A DNA stretch of 46,671 nt from Thermomucor indicae-seudaticae. Taxonomy: Eukaryota > Mucoromycota > Mucoromycetes > Mucorales > Lichtheimiaceae. Under the pieces are notes generated by a model. It was not told the origin of the DNA. It did no database searches and worked only from the letters and a program-made list of their open reading frames with translations. The DNA lies in assembly GCA_000787465.1 (NCBI GenBank), contig JSYX01000257.1:1-46671 (forward strand). Reading direction: 5' to 3'. Below are positions 10,099-21,538 of this stretch, in pieces. Position numbers and translations under genes: made by a program. The first letter of the stretch is position 1; each line of letters starts with the position of its first letter.

Positions 10099-13002
10099 CG
10101 GCGGTTGAGGCAAAATCCTGACAGTGAACCTGATCTTTTGTCCACAAAGAATCCTGCCAGATCCTTCTGCAGAGTTCTCGACGACTCGTTGTTGTCTGCA
10201 TATTCGCGGTCGGCTCCCAGAAAGATGTCTCTAAAAGTGGGGTTTCTTGCCAGGTATTCTTCGATACCTACCCCTGCTTTGACTCGCTCCTCAGTGTTCG
10301 TTTCCCAGCTACCACCATCGGTAATATGCCTGAACATCAACTGTTGTCCAAAGGCAACCAATAAGTCTCGCGATGGCATTTGGCGATTTGTGTGATATAT
10401 ATGTTCACGAATAAACTTATTAAACTGTTCGCCTTTTTCTGACTTGTAGTGCAATGCTGTAGCGAAACGATCTAAGTCTTCGGTCAGATGGTGGGGCATG
10501 TGAAGCTTTGGCCGACTGCTGATGCAACTGTTGCTTTTCTTGCTGGATGGCAGTATGTCGTCGAGAGCGTTCAACGCGTCTGTTAATTCTTTCACTTTCA
10601 CCTGCACTAACTCGGAGTACTTCCAAAGGCTTGTCGCAACTTTTGACATATATACAAGCGAGACCAGCTCGCCTTGCACCACGAAGCATTTCAGCAGTGT
10701 TTGCATTACATTTCTTCTTGCTGAGTCAGTGCTTGACCACTCGCGGTTCAGAAGATCGCTCATAATGACTGGTAGCTGCTGAGCCAGAAGCTTATAGTCG
10801 CGTCCAACAAACGATCTCTGCAAACGCAGACTGCTGTCCATCATTCTGTTGAATGCTTTTGATCTGTACTGGCGCAGACGTAACTCAAGCTGTCGTGTTT
10901 CATTCTTCTCAAGATAGCCACACGACCCTGCTACAAGGTATTTGGTGTCACCATGCATCAGGATATGGAGGATCTTTACTGGACAATCCTTCGTCACGTC
11001 GAACGCCTCCAGTTCCAGCAGAGCTTCACCACTTGTTTTTTTGTAGCCCAGCTCGGTAAGATTTTCGTTCCATGAGCCACTAGGAAACTGTGCACCACCG
11101 GACGCATTGTCATTATCGCAAAGTCTTGCTATGTGGGCGACTGTTCTCTGTGGTGCTTCGTGATGCCGGTTTTCTATCTTTGCGTTTCTGGGCTTCCGAA
11201 AGACCCTTGTTACAGGCAATTTATGCATGTCGTGGGTTGTCGGCAGCTATGAAGTTCAAAGGGGCCACGACCACGACGATCTCACCGCTTTCAGCTTCGA
11301 ACATTGGCATCCCTTTCTCCAGTTGTTTCAAGTCGTTTACTATGTCTGGTAGCATGTCCATGGCCGTCAATCTGTTGTGAACGCAGATAAGATGGGTGTT
11401 CTCCCGCTTGTTTCGATCTTCCAACGGGAGGGCAGCAGGAACCATGGACCAGCTATCGAACTTGTTCCACTTTTTGGTTATATTGCCGCTTGTATCGTCA
11501 GTAAAGATGTTCAATGGTACGACTTTTACTTTTCTACTAGTATTACCTGGCGTGTAGCGGAAGCGAAGGCCGAAGTCAATGTGGTTAGGAGAGAGACTGG
11601 GAGAAGTGGAACCGTTTGGTCTATCAGATAAGTCTGCGGATTGACTTTGATTGCGAAATGGTCATAATTCTGCCACAGTTCGTTAGAGTTTAACAACTGA
11701 ATGCTGTCGACCTCGAGCGAGACGTAAAGAAAATGGCCAGGGTCCTCGGCGTATGGCAATACAATGAAGTAACCATCATTTCGCCCTCCAGTGTAAAAAG
11801 CGTCCTGAGAACACCAGCTAATACAAGCATGGGCCATTAATCTTCCATTCATGGTATAGAAGGACGCCAACTTATATATTGTCAAGGGATCAGAAGGTCT
11901 TTGCACGAAGTCGCCAACCCAGAACATTCTGACGGAGCCTGTCGTGACCACCGGATGCTTAAAAAGCGGGCAAGTGCGCCATTTGTATCCCTGCGCCAGG
12001 CTTGAACGCTGATCCATTGAGCGATCCGGTAGCGCGCTTAATCTATTGGATATTATTGGATTGGCAATCAAGTGCTTCAACACTTCTGATGGTTTATGTA
12101 TGTACAGGTCAATAGCCTGCGTCTCGTTGCTTTCGCTGTTTTTGGCCGGGATGACCTTCTGATGCTTCGTCAATTTGATAGCTGGTATCTTGTTGGACAC
12201 GGTTTTTGAATAGTTCATCACTCAATTCATAGATGACACTTTTAGATTTCTGTCTTCGCGCGCCATTTCCATGACGTCCGCGACCAGGTCCAGTATCTTT
12301 TTCCCTAATTTGGCGCGAACTGAGGCGATCATACCCGTCAAAGAAAGCACGCAAACGAAATTCCAGCTTGTTGGTGAAAGGGTAAAATGGATTTCTGTTC
12401 CTGGCAACCGTTTCCGTAAAGCGCATGGATGGCTCCGCGCTGTTAGTTTCATTCTGTCTTTCGCGGATTTCTTCGTCAGAGCTTTCTTCAACGAACTCTT
12501 CCGATGGCCTTCTTGCTGTTCTAAACGTATGGTACATATGACGCTCCCGTTCTACTTCTTCATCTGAACCCTCGGATTGGACAGCGTCTGAAGCGTCCGT
12601 CTCAACTTCGTCCTCAGTCTCAACCAAATTTCCTCGGAGCACTTCAGGCACGTTATCCGCCTCCACGACCGCCATAGGATCGAAGTCCACTTCGGTACTC
12701 GCAGCCTCGCTGTTGGTGGCGTCAGCTCCCTGGGCAAGCTGAGATGTCGATGGGACGGGCTCAGCCGCCCTTCGCGACTGCTCACTAGCCGCCCTGATCT
12801 CTGCATTTTCTAAATGCTTTAGCGACGCCAGATGTCTCGCCCAGTTTCTTTTTCTGCTAGAGCACTGGCAGATGGCGCAGTTTATGATCGTGTTCGTGGG
12901 CTTCTTAGTGATGATAGCCCTGAATTTGCCAGTTTGCTGCTTGAATTGAGTTCTGCGTGTTGGACATAGTTTCAAACGTAAAAATATAAATGAAGAAAGC
13001 AA
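10014..13002 (-). pseudogene. Broken transposon protein of the DDTSGN-block fungal family
   Basis: Read on the minus strand it shows, in order: a C2H2-like finger (CAIC, then H and KH, near 12880-12800); an acidic linker; a region carrying NPFYPFTNKLEFRLRAFF; SEVLKHLIANPIISNRL and YKWRTCPLFKHP (about 12110-11950); PLNIFTDDTSGN and KKWNKFDSWSM (about 11515-11440); a VVVVAPLNFIAADNPRH block; then a 404-residue frame with VKILHILMHGDTKYL, SFVGRDYKLLAQQLP, RPKLHMPHH and HTNRQMPSRDLLVAFG. Reading shifts frame near 12220 (could be an intron), near 11535 and near 11225, and there is no ATG at the 5' end. The blocks are otherwise well preserved. I call it a pseudogene; a programmed frameshift is much less likely. 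Confidence 0.8.
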
Positions 13003-14087
13003 TGATAGAGCAGGTTTTCTTTTTTCATTGAAATATATCGAGATAACAATACATCACTGCCTGCATCCGCCTTTGGACAAAGCCTTTATGATACAGGTCT
13101 AAAACAAGAAAAAGAGAGCGAGTTCAAGACAGTGGATTTCAAAGAATTTCTGGAGGTCGTTCTTCGTCACCGCCACTTCATCCTGTTGACTCATTTGTGT
13201 ACGAACAGTTGTAAATTTCAAATGTTCTTGAATAAAGGGCCTCAGATAGGCTTGTTCATAGCTAGTACACAGATAGATAGCGTTTAACTATATTTTTACT
13301 TTGTCAATCGCTGAACTGGAACGACTTCTCATCCGCGAAATGCAGGTAAGTCTACCAAACATTTCCCAGGCTGCATGTGTGGTAACCAGGTACGTAATCA
13401 TATAGACTCGGCTGGCATCGCTACTTTGCTAATAAGGTATGCTCTGGTATGCACAGAATGCATGTCATTACGATAAGACTAAACTAAGTTATGTTCATCA
13501 GCTGAAGCTGTTTATTCACTTCCAACACCAGGTAATAGAAGGACTAATCCTCTTGTCTCCGTCACATACTAAGTTGTTTCCATGTCTGTTAGAAAATGCT
13601 GCTTCCGGCCTAACTTGCGCGTAAGTGATATATAATAATGTTGTTTTTGCGAGCTTCTTCTCTGACTATTGACTTGATTATAACAGATATCAATATGCTG
13701 CACTCAGGGCAATATGAAATAGGACTGATGGGGCGGGAAATATTGCGAGTTTGCCAAATAACGCGAGACAACGCAAGGGACACCTTGGCAAGGTCCCCAT
13801 GTCCAGTCGACGATAGCAAAGTTATCTGTTTTCTCACCCAATAAAATTTCTCATTTTTCCTCCCCAACCCCGCCTGATCTCCTCGAAATAAGGCAAAGAA
13901 GTCCTCATCCTCCAGGACGCTAAACTGGAAAAGGAAATGACGATTTTGGGTCCTCCCGCCTCCGGGTGCGTAGTGTCTCCTGGGTCCCTTTCTCTTATTT
14001 TCTGCCTTTAGAAGGTAACATTTGACATTTGGGAATCAAGTTATACCTGACTCTTCTTGGTTTTCTTTCTGGCTTCATCCAGTTTGT
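13003..14087. other. Gene-free stretch and promoter of the methyltransferase
   Basis: About 1.1 kb between the transposon remnant and the next gene. ORFs at 13610-13867 (minus) and 13638-13844 (plus) are antisense to each other and match nothing. The last 200 bases are C/T-rich and serve as promoter and leader for the methyltransferase. The left part may still be transposon flank. Confidence 0.45.
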
Positions 14088-15550
14088 ATGGGCAATCAGA
14101 CCAGTCGTGTTATTGAGAAAACCAAAGAGCGACGAGCCAACCGGACTCGTAGACGAAGTACAGCAACAGTGGGTGCTCGTTCGCAATCCTCGTTATCGGT
14201 ATCGCATGCAGAAAGCACGTACTCCCAAGGCAATTACGATTGGATAGATCCAAATTCCGTACCTTCAGCATCCGGCAGTGCAGCCATCGAATCGGCCATG
14301 GCAGCAGCGGTCGCGGCAGCAACAGCAGCAGCAGCAGCAGCATCGTCTTCCTCATCGTCAACTACCAATGCAGCAATATCACGTCCTCCTACTGTGTCGG
14401 ATTCACCTGCCATAAGCACGAGCTCAGATACCACAAGTCCTTCGCCGCAACCAACTGTGAGCGTATCAAGGGCAGCAGTTCCGAGGCGTAAATCCATATC
14501 AGAAGTTTTCATGAAGAGGAAAGGAAGTTTTAGTCGCAACAATGTCTCGGAGCAGGATTTCCGGGAGTATGACAGACTGCAAAGACAGGTGAGTTAGGTA
14601 ACATGCCTATATTTCACCTCTATTCTTTCATTTCTTGTATGGTATTGTTAACACAAGTTTTTTTGATTGATTACAAGCATTATCTACTCAAAAGTGCTAG
14701 AAAATCCAATGTATGGGCCCCGATCGATCAACCATCTGTTATTGTAGATATCGGTACCGCCAATGGTATCTGGGCTCTCGAAATGGCTGCGACGTACATC
14801 AACAGCAAAGTGATCGGGATCGACATTAAACCGCCCTTGATGCAACAAGGAGGCCCAAAGAACCTAGAGTTCAAGGCCGGCAACGTTAATGAATCCTTGC
14901 CACTGGAAGACGGGACGGTCGATCTGTAAGCAAGAGAGAGAAAGTGATGGTTGCCCCAAAATTGTTGATGATGATGAACGATATATCACTTGTTAGCCTG
15001 TTTCAAAGGAGTATGGGACAGATCATTCGGAAAGACAAGTGGCCTCATGTCCTGAGCGAGATGTACCGCGTTCTGAAACCAGGAGGTTACATTGAGCTCC
15101 TAGAAGCTGATCTATGGCACCACAACCCAGGACCAGTGCAACAAGCACTTGATACGTTTATGCAGGAGCAATGCGCTGAATGGGGCCTCGATTTCGTTTT
15201 CACGGAGTCCCTGAGTTCATGGATCGAACAAGCTGGATTCGTGGATCTTAAACAACGAACACTGGATATTCCGATCGGGGAATGGCCACGCGATCCAGGT
15301 AAGAAGATCATCGTCCGCCTCAAAGTTTATAACAAGTTTAACCCTCATGACTATTATAGAGCTGAAGCAATTTGGGTTCATTAACAAGGAAACACAAAAG
15401 GCATTTCTGAGGAATAGAAAGAATTTTTATGTATCAGCATGGGGAATATCCAGCGAAGATTATGACCTGGCCGTCCAAGAAGTAATGGAGGAGTTTGAAG
15501 AATACCACGGATTTACCCGCTTTAATTGCTGGATCGCACGGAAACCGTAA
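14088..15550 (+). CDS. SAM-dependent methyltransferase with N-myristoylation-type start
   Basis: Four exons (14088-14588, 14678-14925, 14997-15298, 15360-15550) give 413 residues. Residues 1-150 are disordered: the start MGNQTS is a good N-myristoylation signal (Gly2, Thr5/Ser6), then a basic patch KERRANRTRRR, a poly-Ala/poly-Ser tract and a Ser/Thr/Pro-rich region. The class I Rossmann methyltransferase domain starts near 168: motif I VIVDIGTANG (~188-197), motif II VIGIDIK, acidic loop EDGTVDL, and a LKPGGYIELLEAD block. The fold resembles the TAM/LaeA-like methyltransferases of fungi, whose substrates are mostly unknown. If myristoylated, it would sit on a membrane together with its basic patch, which is unusual for this group. 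ATG 14088 was chosen because it begins the MGNQTS motif; the same frame stays open upstream to 14022 without a better ATG. Confidence 0.85.
14301..14359. repeat. GCA/CAG-TCN trinucleotide tract encoding poly-Ala/poly-Ser
   Basis: Imperfect GCA/GCG repeats followed by TCN codons encode the Ala then Ser runs in the N-terminal region of the methyltransferase. The antisense frame reads as a poly-Ala-like ORF, which is a shadow. Such tracts change length easily between strains. Confidence 0.8.
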
Positions 15551-16793
15551 TAATAATCAAATTGTAACATAATATTAGCTTTCTCGAGCGCAACAATTCC
15601 ATCCACCCGTCCCTCCCTTCCCTTTACCCCACCCCATCTTATGGTATTCTACATGATCTATCCTTGGATTTTGCTACCACACTGAATCTAAATCAAATGT
15701 TTGCGCTACTTGGGAATCAATTTTGCATGATCGATATTTGCGCTCTATTGAAAAGGTGGTTTGCGTCTATTGAGTAGAAATTACGCGGTTGACAGCTTAT
15801 TTTGCACCCCACTTACTACTTGGATCCCCGCAGGCTTGGTCGCTCCCGATGCAAAAAGTACTCGCGAGCAGCATCAACAAGAAAGTGATGAGTTTTCGTT
15901 ACGCTAACACACTTGCTCTTACCTATCGTATTAGAGAACCACGTTATTAATAACTTCACGACTCGTTGCATTAACGACTTGACACTTCCAAGGTCAACCA
16001 CATTATGAAGCGGCGGCGTGATCTACGTCTCTGTCTTCGACAGACGCCTTCCCAGCGCCTGAAACTAAAACGCTACGGTGACCGGAAAATGGGTCACATA
16101 TCGCTCTGCACTATGATCCCCCCCTTCATGACCCAGCATTTGGATTGGTTATTGCAAAGTCCTAGTCTAAGACAGTAAGACCATGTTGCCCGTCCATTTG
16201 TGTGACCATACATGCGTCGGACGGTGCTGATCGCCAGGTGTTAACACGATAGACGCTTATATCATGTGGCGACTATCTAATGGTTTCTTCTGTATCATTA
16301 GGCTGTTTAGCAAATAGTCAATATCTTGTCTTCCCGCGTGCAGGGAGGGCCGTAGGTTGATGAATGCTCTATGAAGACGGCAATGAACCGTCCTGACCTC
16401 CCAGCAGCAAAGCATGTATCCTTAATTAATAAACGGCTTGCTGCATTCTAACTCATTCTAACCGTTTCCTTGTCATTATTAATCCCCTGCAAGCTCTCTG
16501 ACCATTGTTATGTTGATGATCAAGCTCTGCCATGATGTCGTGATTCAACACTACGTCTTCCCTAGTCTCGTCGAGCCATCCACAATTATAGTTTCGTCGT
16601 CAAAACCCAGATTTCGTTGGTTACGTCCACTAGCACGATTAAACGAGGTTCTCGTTTCGGATATAAACTGAACACAGCATATCAAGGAGGAAAGAGATAT
16701 TTCATTCTATAATTATTCAACAGGGTCTTTCTTGAAGGATATGATACATGTTTATCCACAAAGCATAAAAGAAAAGGTCGGGGAATACGATTA
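15551..16793. other. Convergent intergenic stretch, methyltransferase to ISD11
   Basis: About 1.2 kb between two convergent genes with no supportable ORF; the only one longer than 60 codons (15816-16001 minus) matches nothing. It is T/C-rich just after the methyltransferase stop. I see no RNA gene or repeat. Confidence 0.5.
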
Positions 16794-17081
16794 TTAAGAT
16801 ATGGTTCTCCGGGAAACTTGAGTTTCAACAACGAGCTTTTGACCATGAGTGTATAGAGATCCAACAATGACTTGACGCTTGACGACTTCAAGATCCTGCT
16901 TCGCCTTTTGGATTAAAGCCTGAATTTTGTCGGGATCGGTTTCTCCTGCATGGGCTTTAAAAGCATCGCGCGCGCGGCGAATCGTATAATCTCGAAAGTT
17001 GTAGGTTGGAAACTTTCGACCGTAGCGCATAAAATCACGGTAAAGCGCTAGGACCTCAGACCGTACTGCTGGATTTGCCAT
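16794..17081 (-). CDS. ISD11: LYR-motif mitochondrial iron-sulfur assembly protein Isd11 (LYRM4)
   Basis: Isd11 binds and stabilises the cysteine desulfurase Nfs1 in the mitochondrial matrix together with acyl carrier protein, for Fe-S cluster synthesis. The single-exon 95-residue product matches yeast Isd11 (94 aa) in length and layout: LALYRDFMRYG near the start holds the LYR motif, followed by FPTYNFRDYTIRRARDAF, DPDKIQALIQKAKQDL, VKRQVIVGSLYT and a KLVVE end. No intron or cleavable presequence is seen, which is normal for this family. It is flanked by long gene-free DNA on both sides. Identity is strong because almost the whole protein consists of family-conserved positions. Confidence 0.95.
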   Translation of the reverse strand: MANPAVRSEVLALYRDFMRYGRKFPTYNFRDYTIRRARDAFKAHAGETDPDKIQALIQKAKQDLEVVKRQVIVGSLYTHGQKLVVETQVSRRTIS

Positions 17082-17859
17082 TGGGAAGAAACAAAGATTT
17101 TGGGATACTGTAAAGCGCTTGTTCGGGATTTTCTTGCCGGGAATCGGCCCAATCGGATTCCTGATTATCCGAAGTTGAGCTGATTAAGCTTGGCATATGA
17201 AGAAACAGAACTTGTTTACCTAAACTAGATAGCATGCACAATGCTTGTATACGGCGTTTGTCAAATGATGGATAATGAGCAAGAAAAAATTTAGCAACTC
17301 GATTTGATTGACTTTGATCTTACGACAACTGTAAGCCTAGTCATATATAAGCATTGGATGTCCTGACTCCGGCAACGTCGAGATCTCGCACACTTGCAAG
17401 CAAGAAAACGTCTCTACATCACGTTTTTAAATCTTAAGCAGTTCCTTGAGTTAAGATCACTGGTTCTAGCCACCTTGCTTAAGGAGTATAGGCACCGTGC
17501 TTGTATGTAGGCTTTTACGATGCCATTGCGTAGCTCAATGTCGTCACACAAACTCAACGACAGGGAACTTAAATTATTTTACTGACAAAGGAAGTTGGAA
17601 GCCATAGATTTAGCTTAGTATACTAGATGCTCGACACCATGCTCAACCGCAATTGTTAATATCGTGCACAAACCGTTCAAAAAGTGGTATTTAAATGAAG
17701 TCATCTCACACAATGTTCAAATCGTATGACACTGATATAACGCCTTTAATGCAGCGTTTTTGGCAGAGAAGCAATAACTTCTTTCAGCATCACAGTCTAT
17801 CTTTCTAGAAACTTGACAAACAAGGAATGCTGTGATATAGGCATCTTTAACAGATTCAT
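17082..17859. other. Gene-free stretch upstream of ISD11
   Basis: Contains the ISD11 promoter and then featureless AT-rich DNA leading into the large inverted repeat. A minus ORF at 17056-17241 overlaps the ISD11 start in another frame and is a shadow. Confidence 0.5.
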
Positions 17860-19434
17860 AGCCCACGATTTCTGTTCTCACACCTTCACAAATTCAGATT
17901 CCATAAGGGGCCTTTACCATGATTTCGGCCATTCGTCTTCCGGACAATCAAACAAGCTGCAACAAGAGGCGTAAATGAAGGTTTCCGTGAGGCTGCCATA
18001 GCCCTTTCGATCAGCACTGGCCGTCCTTGTCATGACTAAATCAATTCACGCTAGGCTGTTTCAAGAAGCCTGTCATTTTGACATATGTGAATCTTCTCCT
18101 CCCTTTCACTCAAACTTTTCGCACATTCCAAGACGAAGAATCATTCACAATTCCGCATGAAAAACATCTTCTAATAAAGACCGGGATGCCCTTACGAGTT
18201 ACAACTCCCAAATTTGGAAAATGGGCAGCCGAACATCCGCTCTCTTTAATTATCGTTTTTGTATGTTTCGAACGAATCAGCGCTTATCAGGTCTGCGGTC
18301 ATCAAATAAGAAACAGGTGACATATCATATCAAAAACAAAAGGGAAAGCACTCGGAGTGCTAATAGGCAAGCAGAGCTGGCCCAGCACAGTGTGCCGGGC
18401 ACCTTACCATTCGCAAAACGCAGTCTTTACCTGTAACCTGGACTGTATCAGCATTTACTGGCTCATCATTGACCATCTTCCGGAAGAAAATATGAAACTG
18501 CAACCTCCTATTCCCCTGATTGAAGCAAAAATTAGGCTTACTGATCCGTCTGAATATCATGATTCCAACCTGTTAGACTTATTGTATATTCTCGAAGCCG
18601 AATGTGAAACCAGATGCCATATTGCTAACAACACCAACAAAATTTTCTCTAAACAGCTGAGGATCCAGTTTTCCCCAAGAACCACATGAAACAGACAAGT
18701 TGCATGAAACTTATGGCTGACAACATCAGACCGAATAAAATGGACTAAAAACTCGTTTCTGTTCTTTTGCCTTCTTTCTCTTGCTTTTTATTCCTTTTCG
18801 CAAAGGCAGTCTGCCTTTCGTCGCTGCATGTGAACGTCATGTCGGCTTGTATATATTCAAGAAAAGGTGCTTTTATTTCAGGTCAAAATGCACGCGATAT
18901 TCAGTCAATGATGGCTTTTATTCAAGAAAAAGATGAACAAGTCTAGGCAAAATGAAGCACTTTTTAGCTCTGGAGGCCAATGTCATCCAGACCCAAGGAT
19001 CATGACGTGGACGTGGTATTTCTTTGATGCCCACCCTCACCGGTGGCTAGCCGGATCATCGACTCCCCTTTTCTAGGAAGAGAGATTTGCCTCGCCCTCA
19101 CTTACCTGAGGATCCATCGTGGGCGGTCGTCCCTGCAGAAAAATATCAATCGAATGTACTGACTATCCTCTTTGAAAAAGGAAAAAGCAAGTCATCAAAA
19201 GGAACGAAGAAAAGGAGATGAGCTGTCAACGCGATTTGTAATTATTCACACACTGTCAAAAATTTTTTTACTTCGCAGAACAAAGAGCAATCAAAATGGC
19301 CGCAGAAATGCTTCTGCTTTTGTCGTCTACCATGAGCGCATCCGAGTATTCCCTGTTCTAAACAGGGAAAGAAATCTCGTCACCTAGAGTCATGCGTCTA
19401 TGTAATTATCCCACTTTGCCGAACAGTTTTGCGT
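17860..19434 (+). repeat. Left arm of a long diverged inverted repeat
   Basis: Reading 17860-19434 forward and 21090-20061 as reverse complement gives the same series of blocks: CTTCACAAATTC, GAATCTTCTCC, TTCAAGAAAAGG, GACGTGGACGTGG, CTCACCGGTGG, GATCCATCGTGGG, AAAAGGAACGAA, GATGAGCTGTCAACGCGATT and ATTATCCCACTT, in identical order, some with one or two mismatches between arms. In one aligned 115-base stretch the arms agree at roughly 84% by eye. This arm carries an extra ~680 bases (about 18165-18845) that the right arm lacks. No intact ORF spans it: the frame open in the right arm has stops here. Confidence 0.8.
18165..18845. repeat. Segment present only in the left inverted-repeat arm
   Basis: The right arm goes directly from CACATGAAG to TTTATTCAAGAAAAGG, while the left arm has about 680 bases between the equivalent points. 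It is therefore an insertion here or a deletion there. It contains a 110-codon ORF (18357-18689) that matches nothing I know. I see no clear terminal repeats or target duplication. Confidence 0.5.
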
Positions 19435-20060
19435 CAGACATAACAGAGATCTCTCAGTATTCAACAAAACAAATAATGCATGTGCATTCTTCTTGACAAT
19501 GCCGTTCCCTATATACTCCATACGTCTTCTATTTTTCCCCTGGCTGGCTACCAATATGCCCTATTTGAAATCTTGTCTGCACATCCACATGCAGCAAGCA
19601 ACCAGCATATCCACCGCATCTGGTTCCCATTTTCACATGACATCGACCACTTTATTTCTCCAGAGTCCTGTGATCCGTCGTTCAGGTTAGACTCGTTTGT
19701 TTTAAACTGCTTGAGATGGTCATGTCATAAAGCGACCATAATAAAAGTGAAAAAGAGCAACAATCATATGCAACTTCATTTGGTAGCGTGAATATCAATT
19801 TGTTTACCGTATGTGTAGTAATTCAACTCTAGAGAAAATCATTGCGCTCTTTCCACTGCTCCGTCATGCAGAAGTTCTGCACCAGGCTCAATCGTCATCA
19901 TCTTTTTTTCCTGAAAACCAATTTGTTGCCGTGGCATAACTTATACATAAAAAATTCATCATGTCCTTAACAAGCTTTGCCGTTGACTGTCATGGTTAGT
20001 AATCCTGATAGATCTAGAAATACAGCATTACATTGATGGCGACCCATAATGCGGGCTTCA
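19435..20060. other. Loop/spacer of the inverted repeat
   Basis: About 620 bases between the inner ends of the two arms. The only ORF (19480-19791) lacks any family resemblance. A short AGATCT-TCAG match near each end suggests that the original symmetry may have extended further in and then decayed. Confidence 0.5.
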
Positions 20061-21090
20061 TCTAAGGTAAAACTGTTTGGCGAAGTGGGATAATTACGTA
20101 GGCGCATGGCTCTGCATAAAAGGATTCCCCTCCCTCTCTAGAGACGGAAAGGATCGGACGCACCCATGGAAAATGATAAAAACAAAGGCACTTTCTACGG
20201 CCATTTTGGTTGGTTTATGTCCTCCAGAGTAAAAAGATTTCTTTGACAGCGTGTAAAAAAAATACAAAATCGCGTTGACAGCTCATCTCCTTTTTTCGTT
20301 CCTTTTAATGAAATGCGTTTCTCCTGTTTCAAAGACAGTCGCCCGTACGGTTGATCGGCAGGTACGACCGGCATCGACGGATCTTGCAAAACAGACGATT
20401 TTCAGCAAAGTCCCCAGCCGACTAGTCGATTGCTAACTTCATTTTCTTGCGGCTATGATAGCACAGCCCACAAATATTTACTTTGGTTACAGACGACAAC
20501 CCACGATGGATCTTCATGTAAGTCGGGCTCATGTAAGTCCCCTTTCATAAAGAAGGGGATCAAATGATCCGGATAACCACCGGTGAGGTTGGGTATCGAA
20601 GATACACCACGTCCACGTCGTGATCCCGGACTCTGGATGACATTGGGCTCCAGAGCTAATAAGTGCTTCATTTTATATAGTTTTGCTGATATTTTTATGA
20701 ATAAAAACCATCTTTGACTCAATGTCGCGGGCATTTTGACCTGAAATAAAAACACCTTTTCTTGAATAAATATATCTTCATGTGAAATTGTGAATGATTA
20801 TTCGTCATAGCATGTGCGAAAAGCTTGATTGAAAGGGAGAAGATTCACGTGTATCAAAAATGATGTACTTCTTGAACAGTCTAGCTTAAGTTGAAGCATA
20901 TGATAAAGTGGTCCCTGTGTTGATTTTGAACGAAGCAACGGCTGCCTCCCTTGAAAACTTTTATTCAGATGTCTTGCTCCAGGGGGGTGTTTGTCAGAGG
21001 AACGAATCGTCGAAAGCGTCAATTCTCATAGAACCAGATTTATGAAGGCGTGATACAGCGTTAGGAAACAAATCCTTTCAACGACAACCA
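20061..21090 (-). repeat. Right arm of the long inverted repeat
   Basis: Mirror of the left arm (see 17860-19434). Its minus strand keeps a 100-codon frame (20755-20453) with GSRRGRGVSSIPNLTGG that corresponds to the stop-interrupted frame in the left arm. The pair may therefore descend from a coding, probably transposon-derived, unit. Relative to the left arm it has an extra ~190 bases between two copies of a GATCC-TCG motif near 20360-20520. Confidence 0.75.
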
Positions 21091-21538
21091 GGTCAGGTTT
21101 GCATGTCCTGAAGAGGAATGCCATCGGCGCGTTGGCATTGTTCCAACAAGGTGACGTCTCTGAAGGCTACCATGCGAGCTTTTGTTGCGATAGCTTGCGT
21201 AATACTGACGTTTCACGTACTGTAACTATGACATCTACAGCTTCTGTCTTCGGCCGCCGTCATGGACGTCACGGCGCCGAATATCAAGGCAAACTACTGC
21301 GATGAGCAGTTATATTTCTCGTACTGGAGTAAGCATATTGAAGTATAGTTACACCATTTAGGCAAGCAGCGAACAATGAGATTTTTACTAAATTGTAATG
21401 GATGTCATGACCGTGCTTATGTGGTCGCATAAAGGCGTGGATTTGGACCAATCCTCAAGTTCTGCATGACTGCAGAGGTTTTCTGGAAGCCTAAAGCAAG
21501 GTCCGACTTCGTGTCACTCTCATTTCCAGCACAGAACG
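21091..21538. other. Spacer between the inverted repeat and PGM2
   Basis: Holds the promoter and leader of the PGM2-type gene. A 68-codon ORF at 21099-21305 matches nothing. I see no further arm similarity beyond about 21090. Confidence 0.45.

Larger units (their letters stand above)
9594..13002 (-). mobile_element. Decayed DNA transposon with TnpB/Fanzor-like 3' module
   Basis: A 3.4-kb minus-strand block holds a broken transposon-type protein followed, same sense, by the C-terminal part of a TnpB/Fanzor-like RNA-guided nuclease. The frames are open over long stretches but shifted against one another, so the element looks recently inactivated. I could not find convincing terminal inverted repeats or target-site duplications within 500 bases on either side, so the limits given are those of recognisable coding sequence. 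The first protein belongs to a family abundant in fungal genomes, recognised by a DDTSGN block and a C-terminal EKGEQFNKFIRE and HTNRQ block. I think it is CACTA/Plavaka-like but am not certain of the superfamily. Confidence 0.75.

Noticed and set aside
11535..11540. Programmed ribosomal frameshift in the transposon protein
   Set aside because: No slippery heptamer or downstream pseudoknot is evident, and a second shift plus a missing start codon point to ordinary decay.
14234..14542. Minus ORF with an Ala/Asp-rich stretch
   Set aside because: Antisense of the poly-Ala/poly-Ser tract in the methyltransferase; no independent support.
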